From a virus, in the IMG/VR virus record IMGVR_UViG_3300046790_000019, positions 1 through 49,653 of that record: a stretch of DNA of 49,653 bases. One strand, 5' to 3'. Position numbers and translations under genes: made by a program. The notes below the pieces were generated by a model that saw nothing but the letters and a program-made list of their open reading frames with translations, did no database searches and was not told the origin of the DNA. Shown in pieces: positions 1 to 7,511 of this stretch. Each line of letters begins with the position of its first letter. The first letter of the stretch is position 1.

Positions 1-180
1 GGCGACAGCGTCGACACGAGTCGAGCTGTCGCCGACAGCCCACGCCAGAATGATGGCGTCGGCCGAGCGGCTGTAGCGGTCCGTTCCCGCAGTGATCGGG
101 ACGTTGCTGCGGGTTTCGAAATCGATCCAGCCGATGGTGTCGAGGTCGAAGGTGGCACCGGGTGCGCGAAGGTTTTTCAC
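1..180 (-). CDS. Family A DNA polymerase, N-terminal part (cut by window edge)
   Basis: GTG start at 180 with a GGAGAG ribosome binding site 7-8 nt upstream; it overlaps the stop of the Lar-like gene in a GTGA arrangement. The 60 codons encode a DEDD 3'-5' exonuclease motif I (IDFETRS, about residue 18-24) followed by a segment typical of the start of the proofreading domain of phage Pol I enzymes. The frame runs off the left edge and continues at the right edge (47628-49653): overlapping the near-identical 10-bp ends gives an uninterrupted protein of about 731 aa. Simple concatenation without overlap would give a stop after 12 codons. Confidence 0.9.
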   Translation of the reverse strand, partial: MKNLRAPGATFDLDTIGWIDFETRSNVPITAGTDRYSRSADAIILAWAVGDSSTRVDAVA

Positions 181-359
181 TCTGGGTCTCTCCGGTTCCA
201 GCAGGCGAGCAGCGCCTCCTTGCTGCGACGGTTCGGGAAGGTCGCGCCACACTGGTAGCAGCACATCGACCAGACGCCGTCGTAGGGCGCGCCCGTGTGG
301 AGGTCGAAGCGAATGTCGGTGCCACGGCAGAACGGGCAGGGTTTGACCTCGTCTTTCAC
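177..359 (-). CDS. Lar-like zinc-ribbon protein
   Basis: A 60-aa protein with CPFC near the N-terminus, a second CxxC pair (CYQCGA) about 30 residues on, and the terminal WNRR typical of the Lar restriction-alleviation family. The four cysteines should bind one zinc. Classical Lar proteins modulate type I restriction, but most phage members are untested, so an anti-restriction role is inference. The GTG start overlaps the TGA of the gene upstream and its stop overlaps the DNA polymerase start, so the three are probably translated in a coupled way. Confidence 0.8.
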   Translation of the reverse strand: MKDEVKPCPFCRGTDIRFDLHTGAPYDGVWSMCCYQCGATFPNRRSKEALLACWNRRDPE

Positions 360-649
360 CGCCGCACCGCCTTCGGGAACTGCGCGATGTATTCCTTCGC
401 GGCCTCGCCGACCTGTTTGAGCACGTCGTCGTGCAGATCGTGGTCGGTGTAGATGTAGACGACCTTGCCGGTGAGCGCGTAGAGCGCGGTCACGATGGTT
501 CGCTCGTAGGCGTTGTTGTCCTCCCAGAAACCGTGCTTGGCGCACCAAGCGGCGACCAGCCCCTGCAACTGCATGAAGACTTGCGACGCGATGCGTTCGA
601 TCTCCTGCGCCTCGTCGTCGGTGATGCTTTTGTCGTCGTATTCAGGCAT
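356..649 (-). CDS. Hypothetical phage protein
   Basis: 97 aa, not recognised. The ATG at 649 is preceded by GGGGAAG, and an acidic N-terminus (MPEYDDKS) leads into predicted helices rich in Glu, Gln and Tyr. No cysteine cluster or membrane segment. It overlaps the previous gene's end by 8 nt and hands over to the Lar-like gene through a GTGA overlap, so it belongs to the leftward early operon. Upstream in-frame codons read through the neighbouring gene and were not used. Confidence 0.65.
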   Translation of the reverse strand: MPEYDDKSITDDEAQEIERIASQVFMQLQGLVAAWCAKHGFWEDNNAYERTIVTALYALTGKVVYIYTDHDLHDDVLKQVGEAAKEYIAQFPKAVRR

Positions 650-944
650 CGAACTTCCCCTTCTGGGCGCGCCGCGTCTGCTCGCGTGAGCGCAGCTCGG
701 CATGGACGTTGTGAGAGAGGTGCCGGAGGATTCCGAGCCGGTTTTCGTCGCCGACGAAGTGAAGGTCGAGCAGCTCGGCGAACACCAGCTCCATGACGAT
801 CAGCAGGGTGAGGTCGCGCTCCTTCGGATCGGGCCGTGCGTGCCGGTGGCAAAAGCTACCGGCACCCACGGTGAACCGAGCGACGAGGTCGGCGGCGAGC
901 TTGGTCAGCTCGGCCGCCTGTTCGTCAGTCAAGTCCTGCCCCAC
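642..944 (-). CDS. Hypothetical phage protein
   Basis: 100 aa from a GTG at 944, chosen because AAGAG lies 9 nt upstream and the upstream gene stops only 4 nt before. A GTG at 995 is also in frame but would create a 47-bp overlap, unlike the tight junctions elsewhere here. The protein is helical and charged (LTDEQAAELTKLAADLV near the start; a basic C-terminus). No family recognised. Confidence 0.6.
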   Translation of the reverse strand: MGQDLTDEQAAELTKLAADLVARFTVGAGSFCHRHARPDPKERDLTLLIVMELVFAELLDLHFVGDENRLGILRHLSHNVHAELRSREQTRRAQKGKFDA

Positions 945-948
945 GTCA

Positions 949-1737
949 TCAGGCTCTTGCGGCGGGACGCTGACGACGCGGGGCAGCGCCGGCACGGGTA
1001 CTGGCAGCGGCTGGGGCCGCTGCGTCCGCCGGGACGGCTTTCAGGGACGCCTTGCCGGCGGCTTTCGCCGGCTTGGCGCTAACAGGTGCGGGGGCCTCGT
1101 CTTCTGAGGCCTCAGAAGTCTCGGCCTGCTCGCCCGACATGTCGGCCCAGCCAACAATCTCGATCAGCGGCACGAACGTCTGGCCGTACTGCGAGTGGTT
1201 GTAGCTGTCGGATTCCAGTTGCACGATGGCGACCGGGTGCGAGGGATCGGTGCCGAGCTGCTCGACCAGCTTGGCGAGCATGGTGTCGACGGCCCGCATG
1301 CCGCCGACCGACGAGGTCTTGTAGAGAACCTCGGTGCCGGCGTCGTCGCCGTCGAGGCAGCGCAGTTCGAAGATGCGCTGCTCGGTGAAGGGGAAGCCCT
1401 GAATGTCGTCAGGACGTGGCGGCTTGTGCGAGGTGATGGGGGCCATCACTTCGCCGAGCAGCTCGTTCTTCCGCTTCAGTGCCGGCGGGTGGTTCGACCA
1501 GCACGACCAGCCGTGGCCGATGCTGAGCGGGTTGATCGCCCACGAAGAACCCTCCTGCACCGGATCGTCGGACTGCCCGAAGACCCAGACGCCGTTCTTG
1601 AGCAGGCGCAGCAGCGGCTTGCCGCCGGCGATGGGCGTCGAAGCCCTCGATTCGGCGATGCCGGCGCGGAGACCCGCTACGAGATCGGTGGAGAGTGCAG
1701 TGCTGCCGTTGCCGGCCTTTGCAATGTTACTTGCCAT
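949..1737 (-). CDS. Conserved phage protein with disordered tail
   Basis: 262 aa starting at ATG 1737 with AAAGGAAC as ribosome site. Residues 40-195 look folded and hold a patch (GVWVFGQSDDP...WAINPLSIGHG) that I associate with an uncharacterised family next to replication genes in podoviruses; single-strand DNA binding is possible but only a guess. From about residue 200 the chain becomes low-complexity: an acidic stretch, then Ala/Lys/Pro/Arg-rich sequence. It starts an operon segment behind an 89-bp gap that contains a hairpin and a one-mismatch copy of the CTAG operator right at the start codon. Confidence 0.75.
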   Translation of the reverse strand: MASNIAKAGNGSTALSTDLVAGLRAGIAESRASTPIAGGKPLLRLLKNGVWVFGQSDDPVQEGSSWAINPLSIGHGWSCWSNHPPALKRKNELLGEVMAPITSHKPPRPDDIQGFPFTEQRIFELRCLDGDDAGTEVLYKTSSVGGMRAVDTMLAKLVEQLGTDPSHPVAIVQLESDSYNHSQYGQTFVPLIEIVGWADMSGEQAETSEASEDEAPAPVSAKPAKAAGKASLKAVPADAAAPAAASTRAGAAPRRQRPAARA

Positions 1738-1820
1738 GTTCCTAGTTCCTTTTTCTGTTTTTGTGCCTGTTCACTACGGTCGGCAACATGCACCGTCTTT
1801 CCGGGCGCTGTCAACGCCCG
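1738..1820 (-). promoter_or_regulatory. Intergenic leader with hairpin and operator-like site
   Basis: Gap upstream of the gene starting at 1737. CGGGCG (1802-1807) and CGCCCG (1815-1820) form a 6-bp stem whose loop, on the minus strand, contains TTGACA. GTTCCTAGTTCC at 1738-1749 matches GTNNCTAGNNAC with one mismatch. This may combine a weak terminator for the PP-loop gene with a new promoter, but no convincing -10 hexamer follows. Confidence 0.35.
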
Positions 1821-1826
1821 ACCTGG

Positions 1827-2591
1827 CTACAGCGTGCAGACCCGGCAAGAGCCGGATTGGCGCGCTGCGTCCATGATGTTGAGAGAGCGTTGCGGGACTG
1901 CCCCGCCCTCGAATCGTTTCCTCAGATCGGCGAGGCTGGCGGGCCAGCTATCGCGCTGCGGCGAGCGGAAGGTGTAGGCCTTGCCGCGAGCCTCGCTGAC
2001 GAACGCCTCCAGCTCCTCGGCCTCGGCATACTGGTCAGGGTGGTTGAGCCACAGCTCGTACCACTCGCCGAGCTTCTGCCAGAAGCACATGGCGCAGTCG
2101 GTGCGCTCCGGTATGGTGACGCCGGCCCTCGCAAGGTAGGTGCGAACGTCGTCGATGCTCCAGCCCCACCGCTGCATCGGGAAGTCCATCTGGATGCCGT
2201 CCGCGTCGGGGAAGATCATGCCGGGCCGGCTCAGCTCGTCGGCCCGCAGGCCGACGTAGGAGACGCACGGTGCCTGCGTGGCCAGCCACGCATAGTACGG
2301 CTCGAGTTTCAGCTTCCGCGTACACCAACGCTGCGCGTGGTTGGGCAGGGCGCGCTGCTCGCGGATCAGGCTCTGCAGCGTGTTGGTGGCGTAGAGCTTG
2401 CCGCCGGCGACCAGCGGCGTCAGCGGCGCGCCGAGGCGCTCCGCAAGCCACCGCCAGTGCGCGTACATTTCCGGCAGCTCGTTGCCGGTCGGCGTGATCG
2501 CGTAGATGTAATCTCGCGGCTCGGCCTCGGCCAGGCGCAGCGCCATAGCCGTCGAATCCTTGCCGCCGCTGAGCGCCACGATGTGCCTCAT
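1827..2591 (-). CDS. PAPS reductase-like PP-loop protein
   Basis: 254 aa. Begins with the PP-loop ATP-pyrophosphatase signature SGGKDS at residues 8-13, as in PAPS reductases, tRNA thiolation enzymes and DndC. Downstream it carries RWCTRKLK, CAMC and a C-terminal CRVC, so three cysteine sites could hold an Fe-S cluster or accept sulfur. Family members adenylate a substrate using ATP; phage copies are often suspected of DNA or tRNA modification, but the substrate here is unknown. ATG at 2591 overlaps the stop of the DUF2800 gene (ATGA), implying coupled expression. Confidence 0.85.
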   Translation of the reverse strand: MRHIVALSGGKDSTAMALRLAEAEPRDYIYAITPTGNELPEMYAHWRWLAERLGAPLTPLVAGGKLYATNTLQSLIREQRALPNHAQRWCTRKLKLEPYYAWLATQAPCVSYVGLRADELSRPGMIFPDADGIQMDFPMQRWGWSIDDVRTYLARAGVTIPERTDCAMCFWQKLGEWYELWLNHPDQYAEAEELEAFVSEARGKAYTFRSPQRDSWPASLADLRKRFEGGAVPQRSLNIMDAARQSGSCRVCTL

Positions 2592-3793
2592 CCGAGTGCC
2601 TTCAACGCCTGCCTGAGATCGCCGACGACGGTGGAATGCGTGGTCGCGGGACGAGCGTCGTCGCTCCGCGCAATGGTGGTTCCTGACGACACCGCGTGGT
2701 GCAGATCGGCGGGAACGACGAGGCCTTTCGGCTTCAGCGCCGCCTCCATCTGCGCGACGCTCTTCAGCTCCGGCTGGGTGTACATGTCGTCGAGCGTGCC
2801 GCCGAGCTTGCGGATGCGGGCGGCGGTTTCCTTCTCGTCGATCCACTTCCGCATGGCGCGCTTCGGCACCGTCTTCCAGCCCGGCACCAGACCGCCGTCC
2901 TCAAGGAAGACGTGGCCCTGCCGGCGGGCCTCGACGGCCCACGTCTCGGCGATCTCGGCCATCTCCAGCGCACGGCTCAGGAACTCGCCATAGGCGGTGG
3001 CGCTCTCGTTGATCTTGAGCGCCGCCTTGGCGGGATCGATCAGCGCGAGATCGATGACCGGGCCGGTCCACAGCGGGCATGTCACCTTGCACGACGCGAA
3101 GCGGCAGTGTTCGCCCTTCTCGCGGTGTGCATTGCGTCCCAGCGCCTCAAGGAAGGCCGTGTGGAACGACTTGAGGAACTCGTCGAGTTCCTCGTCGTTT
3201 GTGGCCGCCCACGTCGCTGGCGGGTCAAGGCGGGGCTGCACGACGGCGCAGATGATGTTCTTGCCCTTGAACCGTCGCTTGTAGCGGTGCCGTGCCGACG
3301 CCGTGTAGAAGGCGAGTTGCGGGTTGAGGTACTCGCCGTCCTTGTCCTCGTAGAGCGCCTTGACCGGCACGCCGGAGCCGAACTTCCAATCGAGCACGAC
3401 GATGCTGCGCTTGTCGGCGAGGATCAGGTCGACCGAGCCGAACGCGCCGATGACGCCGGGCAGGCTTAGCGTCTGCTCCATGCCGAGCACCTTGAAGCGT
3501 TTGGCCTCGCCGATGCTGTCGAGCAGATCGTTCATCGCGGTGAGCGCCGTCTCCAGCACCTTGACGCGCTCCTCGGTGATCTCGAAACCGTAGAAGCTCT
3601 CGCCGAGCAGCAGCGCCGGCGGCACCTTGGATTCGATGCAATTCGCGATAGCCAGGTGGAGCGCCGTGCCTTCGGCCGCGTAGACCGATTCCACGTCGCC
3701 GACCGGGGCCTTCATCTGCTCGGCATATGATGCCGGGCAGGCGAGCAGCCGGGCGGCGTTGGACCCGCCCAGAATTGATGAGTGACTAGCCAT
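2588..3793 (-). CDS. DUF2800 family PD-(D/E)XK nuclease
   Basis: 401 aa. Contains the DUF2800/RecB-like signature in order: ACPAS near residue 19, EGTALHL (about 40), GSVDLI (about 118), VLDWKFG (about 132; the DxK catalytic pair) and QLAFYTA (about 160). Three spaced cysteines follow (HCRFASCKVTCP), as in Cas4/AddB-type nucleases with an Fe-S cluster. A role in processing DNA ends during replication or recombination is inferred. The start was placed at 3793 because a tandem ACAGGA leader precedes it. Confidence 0.85.
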   Translation of the reverse strand: MASHSSILGGSNAARLLACPASYAEQMKAPVGDVESVYAAEGTALHLAIANCIESKVPPALLLGESFYGFEITEERVKVLETALTAMNDLLDSIGEAKRFKVLGMEQTLSLPGVIGAFGSVDLILADKRSIVVLDWKFGSGVPVKALYEDKDGEYLNPQLAFYTASARHRYKRRFKGKNIICAVVQPRLDPPATWAATNDEELDEFLKSFHTAFLEALGRNAHREKGEHCRFASCKVTCPLWTGPVIDLALIDPAKAALKINESATAYGEFLSRALEMAEIAETWAVEARRQGHVFLEDGGLVPGWKTVPKRAMRKWIDEKETAARIRKLGGTLDDMYTQPELKSVAQMEAALKPKGLVVPADLHHAVSSGTTIARSDDARPATTHSTVVGDLRQALKALG

Positions 3794-4163
3794 TTTCCTG
3801 TTCTCCTGTTTCGATCTCGACTTGCCCCGCCGCGATGGCGCTGGAGCTGATTTCCTTGTTGGTGAAGCCGGGGCTGCCATCCTGCGGCAGGATGGTGCCT
3901 GTGATGTACTGGATGCTGCCGTCGTCTCCGTAGTGGATGCGGTCGATGCGGACCCGGAAGGTCCGCGTCCGCTTGTTGCGGAAGCCCTGATATTCCCGGT
4001 AGACCACCACCTTGCCGATCAGGCCGTAGAAGGTGTCGAGCGCCGCCTTGCGGTCGCCGAGCGCCTTCTCGATCTCCTTCTTGCAGACCTTTACGGTGTC
4101 GGAGCAGGCCGCGACGAACTGCCTGATGGAGCCGGGCAGCGGCTTGGATGTGAGCACAGTCAT
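3786..4163 (-). CDS. Conserved hypothetical protein
   Basis: 125 aa, mixed alpha/beta, with a basic segment around residues 62-72 (FRNKRTRTFRVRIDRI) that could contact nucleic acid. ATG 4163 overlaps the preceding gene's stop, and its end overlaps the start of the DUF2800 nuclease by 8 nt, so the pair is probably co-translated. Family not recognised; a single-strand binding or nuclease-accessory role would only be suggested by position. Confidence 0.65.
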   Translation of the reverse strand: MTVLTSKPLPGSIRQFVAACSDTVKVCKKEIEKALGDRKAALDTFYGLIGKVVVYREYQGFRNKRTRTFRVRIDRIHYGDDGSIQYITGTILPQDGSPGFTNKEISSSAIAAGQVEIETGEQENG

Positions 4164-4543
4164 TTTGCTTCCTTGTCGTAGGCGTCGTAGCGCCGTTGCA
4201 TGTCGACGAGATCGCCGCCGAACTCGGCGTGCGCGGCGAGGATGTCGGGGTGGATGACGATGAAGCGGCCCAGCCCCAGCGCCTTGAGCTGCCTGAGAAT
4301 TTCGGGGGCCAGCGACGCGCTGACCGGAATCGGGCGCAGCCAGCCGAGCGTCAGCCCGACCGTCTTGCCGAGATCGGCGAGCTTCTGCGCGGTGACGCCG
4401 TGCTGCGCGAGGCGCAGCTTGGAGATCGATCCGGTGCCGTGGCCGGCGTCGGCGCAGATGTCGCGCTCGGTGCGCGGGTCCGCCTCGACGGCGGCGAGCA
4501 GCTCCAGAACGAGCGGGTCTTTGGTCTTGGTGGCGTATTTCAT
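4160..4543 (-). CDS. HTH (XRE-like) DNA-binding protein
   Basis: 127 aa. Residues 20-65 resemble an XRE/Cro-type helix-turn-helix: ERDICADAGHGTGSISKLR followed by GVTAQKLADLGKTVGL. A C-terminal region with FIVIHPDIL may be an oligomerisation module. It is one of three XRE-like candidates in the window and so a possible reader of the GTNNCTAGNNAC palindromes. Start ATG 4543 overlaps the stop of the small zinc protein upstream. Confidence 0.7.
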   Translation of the reverse strand: MKYATKTKDPLVLELLAAVEADPRTERDICADAGHGTGSISKLRLAQHGVTAQKLADLGKTVGLTLGWLRPIPVSASLAPEILRQLKALGLGRFIVIHPDILAAHAEFGGDLVDMQRRYDAYDKEAK

Positions 4544-4656
4544 TTCCAAATCCAATCCCTCTGGCCGCACTCGCGGCACTTGCCGTTCATCTCGCGCCAA
4601 TCGTGGCAACCGATCTTGCACAGGAGCCTCGACAGGAACCTCGACAGCCATCTCAT
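4540..4656 (-). CDS. Small Cys-rich protein (38 aa)
   Basis: A 38-aa gene that is easily missed. It has a basic amphipathic N-terminus (MRWLSRFLSRLL), then CxxxCHDW and CRECG, a pattern able to bind one zinc. ATG 4656 overlaps the previous stop as ATGA and its own TGA overlaps the next ATG in the same way. This exact fit into the operon is the main support for it being real. Function unknown. Confidence 0.7.
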   Translation of the reverse strand: MRWLSRFLSRLLCKIGCHDWREMNGKCRECGQRDWIWK

Positions 4657-4997
4657 CGCACTGCCTTCCATACGGTCGCCATGCAGCCGCTCGGCGACGG
4701 CCGGTAGTGGCCGCTGTCGACCACGAATTCACCCTCGACCAGCTCGACGCGACGCGGCCGCTGCGTCGATGGATTCATCGCCAGCGCCGCCTGCATCTCA
4801 TGGTCGGTGAGGCCGTTCCTGTACTCGCGCAGGAGGTTGAGGACGCGGCCGCGCAGGCTCGCCCGGCTCGGTTCGATGGCCAGCCACGCCTTCTTGCTGG
4901 TGGCGCTGCCGCGAACAAATTTCTCGCCTGGCAGCGGCTGCAGCGATGGGTGGTAGCCCGGCATCTGCACCGGCCGGCCGAACAGCGGCGGCTTCAT
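4653..4997 (-). CDS. Winged-helix DNA-binding protein
   Basis: 114 aa. The C-terminal 70 residues form a winged-helix pattern common in phage accessory proteins: RGRVLNLLREY, then TDHEMQAAL, the recognition helix region STQRPRRVEL, and a wing ending SGHYRPSPSG...TVW. The first 35 residues are Pro-rich and probably flexible. It could be a regulator or a replication-initiation accessory factor; target unknown. Start and stop overlap the neighbours by 4 nt. Confidence 0.7.
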   Translation of the reverse strand: MKPPLFGRPVQMPGYHPSLQPLPGEKFVRGSATSKKAWLAIEPSRASLRGRVLNLLREYRNGLTDHEMQAALAMNPSTQRPRRVELVEGEFVVDSGHYRPSPSGCMATVWKAVR

Positions 4998-5329
4998 CTG
5001 ACGTTCCCCCACGGCGACGGCCCCGGCTTGACAGCGCGAACCGGCAGCGCCTCGACCTTCGGCGGCGGCGGTGCCGGGAAACACGCCAGCGCATGCTGGA
5101 CGACCTTGGCGATAGTCTCCTGCGGCGACTTGCCGCCGTCCTCGGCGATGCAGTGGGCGACATCGGTCAGCACCAGCGTCACCGCCGTGATGGCGAGCGC
5201 GTGGCGCTCGCGCAGGGTGGGCGCGTCGGCGCTCCCCTTGACGATAACGTCGAATGCGTCCTCGCCGATCTGGACGGCGTTGCCGAAGCCCTGCAGGCCC
5301 TTCAGGATGCCTTCGATATCGAGAGCCAT
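4994..5329 (-). CDS. Hypothetical phage protein
   Basis: 111 aa from ATG 5329, which forms TGATG with the preceding stop; a GTG one codon earlier is possible. Mostly alpha-helical up to residue 85, then a Pro-rich tail (PAPPPPKVEALPV). No cysteine cluster or signal sequence. Not recognised. Confidence 0.6.
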   Translation of the reverse strand: MALDIEGILKGLQGFGNAVQIGEDAFDVIVKGSADAPTLRERHALAITAVTLVLTDVAHCIAEDGGKSPQETIAKVVQHALACFPAPPPPKVEALPVRAVKPGPSPWGNVR

Positions 5330-5643
5330 CACTTGCCCTCCGCGAGCCGGCGGTAGGCGTCACGGCCTTCCGGCCCGGCGGCCCATTCGTCGCTCTCCTT
5401 GAGGTCGGCGTCGAACTCTCCTTCGTGGTGACGCTCGCGCAGCGTCTTCGCCGCGTAGCGTTCGCCGGCGGGCCGCGCCTCGTCCCTGATGATGGCGACC
5501 AGCGCCGCGTCGAGGTCCATCGACGGCACCGCGGATTTGGACAGGAAGTCGTGGAACTCGTCGGCCTCGGCGCGCTTGGCGAGGTCTTCGAATCCGACCT
5601 CGCGCAGCGTGTCGGCGAGGTTCTGGCTGGTCTTGGCGGTCAT
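5329..5643 (-). CDS. Conserved hypothetical protein
   Basis: 104 aa, acidic and helical: an N-terminal LREVGFEDLAKRAEADEFHDF block, a middle segment, then GEFDADLKESDEWA. I recall similar short proteins in other alphaproteobacterial phages but know of no function. ATG 5643 overlaps the preceding TGA. Part of the run of leftward early genes. Confidence 0.65.
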   Translation of the reverse strand: MTAKTSQNLADTLREVGFEDLAKRAEADEFHDFLSKSAVPSMDLDAALVAIIRDEARPAGERYAAKTLRERHHEGEFDADLKESDEWAAGPEGRDAYRRLAEGK

Positions 5644-5882
5644 CCGTGGGTTCCTCCCAAAAGGCGTTTGACGACGCCCGGCACGGCGTTCGGCAGCATG
5701 AGCTTCAGCACCTCGTCGAGCCGGGTCTTGTAGGCCTCGACCATGCGCCAGCCGTGCTCGTCCTGGCCGAGTGCATCCGGGTCTTGCATCTGGCCGTGGA
5801 AGTCGGTGACGGCGACGCGCACGGCCATCGCCTGCCCGATGGTCAGCGGCTGGCCGTTGACGGTGATGACCGGCTCTCTCAC
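5640..5882 (-). CDS. Hypothetical phage protein
   Basis: 80 aa. GTG start overlapping the previous TGA (GTGA). N-terminal beta segment (VITVNGQPLTIGQAMAVRVAV) followed by helices. No catalytic motif, membrane span or metal site seen. Function unknown; existence is supported by precise operon packing. Confidence 0.6.
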   Translation of the reverse strand: MREPVITVNGQPLTIGQAMAVRVAVTDFHGQMQDPDALGQDEHGWRMVEAYKTRLDEVLKLMLPNAVPGVVKRLLGGTHG

Positions 5883-6127
5883 GACGGCTTCCTCCGGTGG
5901 TGGACGGTCTTGATCAGTTGCTCCGGCGGCGCGGTGAGGATGTCCTCGACCAGATCGGCGTAGCCGTTGTCGAGCGCGAACATCAGGAACACCCGGTTGG
6001 GTACGTCACGCGGCGTGAACAGGCCGAGCAACTGCTCGGTGAAGCCGGGCTTCTTCCTGAGAACGTGCCGCAGCAGGGTGCGGCGGTCGCGGGGGATCGG
6101 CGTGTCGGCAGTCAGAAACGTGGTCAT
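5879..6127 (-). CDS. Hypothetical phage protein
   Basis: 82 aa from ATG 6127 (ATGA overlap with the gene upstream). Contains a basic region (RDRRTLLRHVLRKKPGF) and a central LFTPRDVPNRVFLMFALDNGYADLVEDIL. Not recognised. Confidence 0.6.
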   Translation of the reverse strand: MTTFLTADTPIPRDRRTLLRHVLRKKPGFTEQLLGLFTPRDVPNRVFLMFALDNGYADLVEDILTAPPEQLIKTVHHRRKPS

Positions 6128-6360
6128 GCACGCGCCTCCAGCTCGATGTTGATCAGCGAGATCACCGCCGGTTTGGTAAGTGCCTTGGTGATGTCGCGGC
6201 CACGGCCTTTCAGGTGCCAAGCGAAGCGGCGCGACGCCGGGTAGTAATCGCAGATCAGCGGACCCCACTGGACGCGAGACGTGTCAGCGGACACGGCTTG
6301 GCCTCTCGCTGTCGAGCGCACGCCGCCGTAGATCAATTCAGCTTGCTCATTCATTTTCAT
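6124..6360 (-). CDS. Hypothetical phage protein
   Basis: 78 aa. ATG 6360 follows a strong GAGGAGG ribosome site and overlaps the stop of the membrane peptide upstream. Basic overall, with Trp/Tyr-containing beta segments (VQWGPLICDYYPASRRFAW). No known family. Confidence 0.6.
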   Translation of the reverse strand: MKMNEQAELIYGGVRSTARGQAVSADTSRVQWGPLICDYYPASRRFAWHLKGRGRDITKALTKPAVISLINIELEARA

Positions 6361-6467
6361 CAGCGCCTCCTCAAGATGGCATAGAAAACTTCGGCTATCG
6401 CCCAGCCGATGCAGAGCACGGCGAGGATGCCGATCAGCGTGAAGACCACGTCGTCGCTGATGGTCAT
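6360..6467 (-). CDS. Single-span membrane peptide (35 aa)
   Basis: A 35-aa gene: short polar start, one hydrophobic span (about residues 7-29, VVFTLIGILAVLCIGWAIAEVF), then a basic ILRRR end, giving an N-out/C-in prediction. Preceded by GGAGGCG and linked by a TGATG overlap to the next gene. Such early phage peptides can target host membrane functions, but nothing here shows that. Confidence 0.65.
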   Translation of the reverse strand: MTISDDVVFTLIGILAVLCIGWAIAEVFYAILRRR

Positions 6468-6643
6468 CAGAGCGCCTCCGGCTTCGGCGCGGGGATGCAG
6501 TAGAAGCGCGCCGAGTGATCGCCCATGAAGCCGACGCTGTCCTTGGCCTCACGCACGGCAGCTTGGCAGGCCACCATGTCGGGGTAAGCCTCGACCAGCA
6601 CCGGGCGGCCGCCGTAGACGCTGAGCATGAACAGCAGGACCAT
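6467..6643 (-). CDS. Small exported or membrane-anchored protein
   Basis: 58 aa with a hydrophobic N-terminus (MVLLFMLSV), a conserved-looking GGRPVLVEAYPDMVACQAAV core and a C-terminal FYCIP, so two cysteines that could form a disulfide if exported. Starts at ATG 6643 in a TGATG overlap. Function unknown. Confidence 0.6.
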   Translation of the reverse strand: MVLLFMLSVYGGRPVLVEAYPDMVACQAAVREAKDSVGFMGDHSARFYCIPAPKPEAL

Positions 6644-7020
6644 CAGCCGTCGCCCCGCTTGCGGCCCATGATCTCGTCGACGCGGCGCTCGGCCGACAGG
6701 ATGACCTGTGCGGCCTTGCTGCCGTCGTTGCGCGCCATGTTCTGGCGGCTGAGATCGTAGAGGCGCTTCTCGGCCCACTGGTGGGCGTCCCGCGCCCCCT
6801 GCACGGCGTACTGGTAGTCGATCTGCGCGGCGTCGAGGATACTAAAGCCCTCGACGTGCGGGTAGTCGCGGCCGTGCGGGGCGGCCGCCCTGAGCACGTC
6901 CATCAGCTTGCCGGCGGCGCGGTGGACGCTGAGCGTCTGCACGATCAGGTCTTCGATGCTGGTGCCGTTCAGGTTGACCAGCGGCATCGCCGGGTCTTGC
7001 GGTTTGTCGGTGGTGGTCAT
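6643..7020 (-). CDS. Conserved phage protein
   Basis: 125 aa. Its core VNLNGTSIEDLIVQ...LRAAAPHGRDY matches a family I have seen in many alpha- and betaproteobacterial phages (NGTS and PHGRDY blocks). No enzymatic function is known to me. Helical C-terminus. ATG 7020 overlaps the stop of the 58-aa gene upstream. Confidence 0.75.
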   Translation of the reverse strand: MTTTDKPQDPAMPLVNLNGTSIEDLIVQTLSVHRAAGKLMDVLRAAAPHGRDYPHVEGFSILDAAQIDYQYAVQGARDAHQWAEKRLYDLSRQNMARNDGSKAAQVILSAERRVDEIMGRKRGDG

Positions 7021-7193
7021 GTCAGTCCTCTTCCGATGCTGTCGCCAAGGTCGTTCATGAACTTGGTGTGCGCGTTGTTGGCTTCACGTACCTTCGCCTT
7101 CTGCTCGTCGGTGAGGTCGTCCCAAGCCGGGATTTCCGGGTGCTGCTCGCGGACGCCCTCGTACATCTGGCGGTGCAAAAATGTCGGGGTCAT
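7017..7193 (-). CDS. Small hypothetical protein (58 aa)
   Basis: 58 aa, short enough to be missed. MTPTFLHRQMYEGVREQ leads into PEIPAWDDLTDEQKAKV and a helix ending in GRGLT. Stop overlaps the next start (ATGA). The acidic, aromatic WDDLTDEQ motif looks like a protein-interaction helix; no family assigned. Confidence 0.65.
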   Translation of the reverse strand: MTPTFLHRQMYEGVREQHPEIPAWDDLTDEQKAKVREANNAHTKFMNDLGDSIGRGLT

Positions 7194-7196
7194 ACA

Positions 7197-7511
7197 TCAG
7201 TCCATCCTCGCCACTTCGAATTCCTTGCCGCCCTTCTGGACGATGGCGACGAAGTCGTAGTGGTAGATCAGCACCAGCTCGTCGCGCAGCTTGGCGACGG
7301 CGAGCGGGAACAATGTCTGGTCGCCGGGGAAGGCAATGGCGTAGTGCGGCGGGATCAGCGTCCAGCCCTCCATCGGCTGCCAGCCGCCGCCGTGCTGGTA
7401 GCCGCTGTCGAGCTGCTCCTTGGCGGGGCGCGGGTCCGATGCCGACAGCATCTGCTCCATCAGGTAGGTGTCGATGGCGGCGCGGCTGAGACGTGCGAAG
7501 GCGAGGGTCAT
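7197..7511 (-). CDS. Hypothetical phage protein
   Basis: 104 aa from ATG 7511 (overlaps the previous TGA). N-terminal helices, a Gly/Trp-rich middle (QHGGGWQPMEGW) and a beta-rich C-terminus. Not recognised; tight spacing with the neighbours supports translation. Confidence 0.6.
   Translation of the reverse strand: MTLAFARLSRAAIDTYLMEQMLSASDPRPAKEQLDSGYQHGGGWQPMEGWTLIPPHYAIAFPGDQTLFPLAVAKLRDELVLIYHYDFVAIVQKGGKEFEVARMD

Noticed and set aside
1-180. Frameshift within the DNA polymerase at the window edge
   Set aside because: The apparent frame change disappears once the near-identical 10-bp ends are overlapped.
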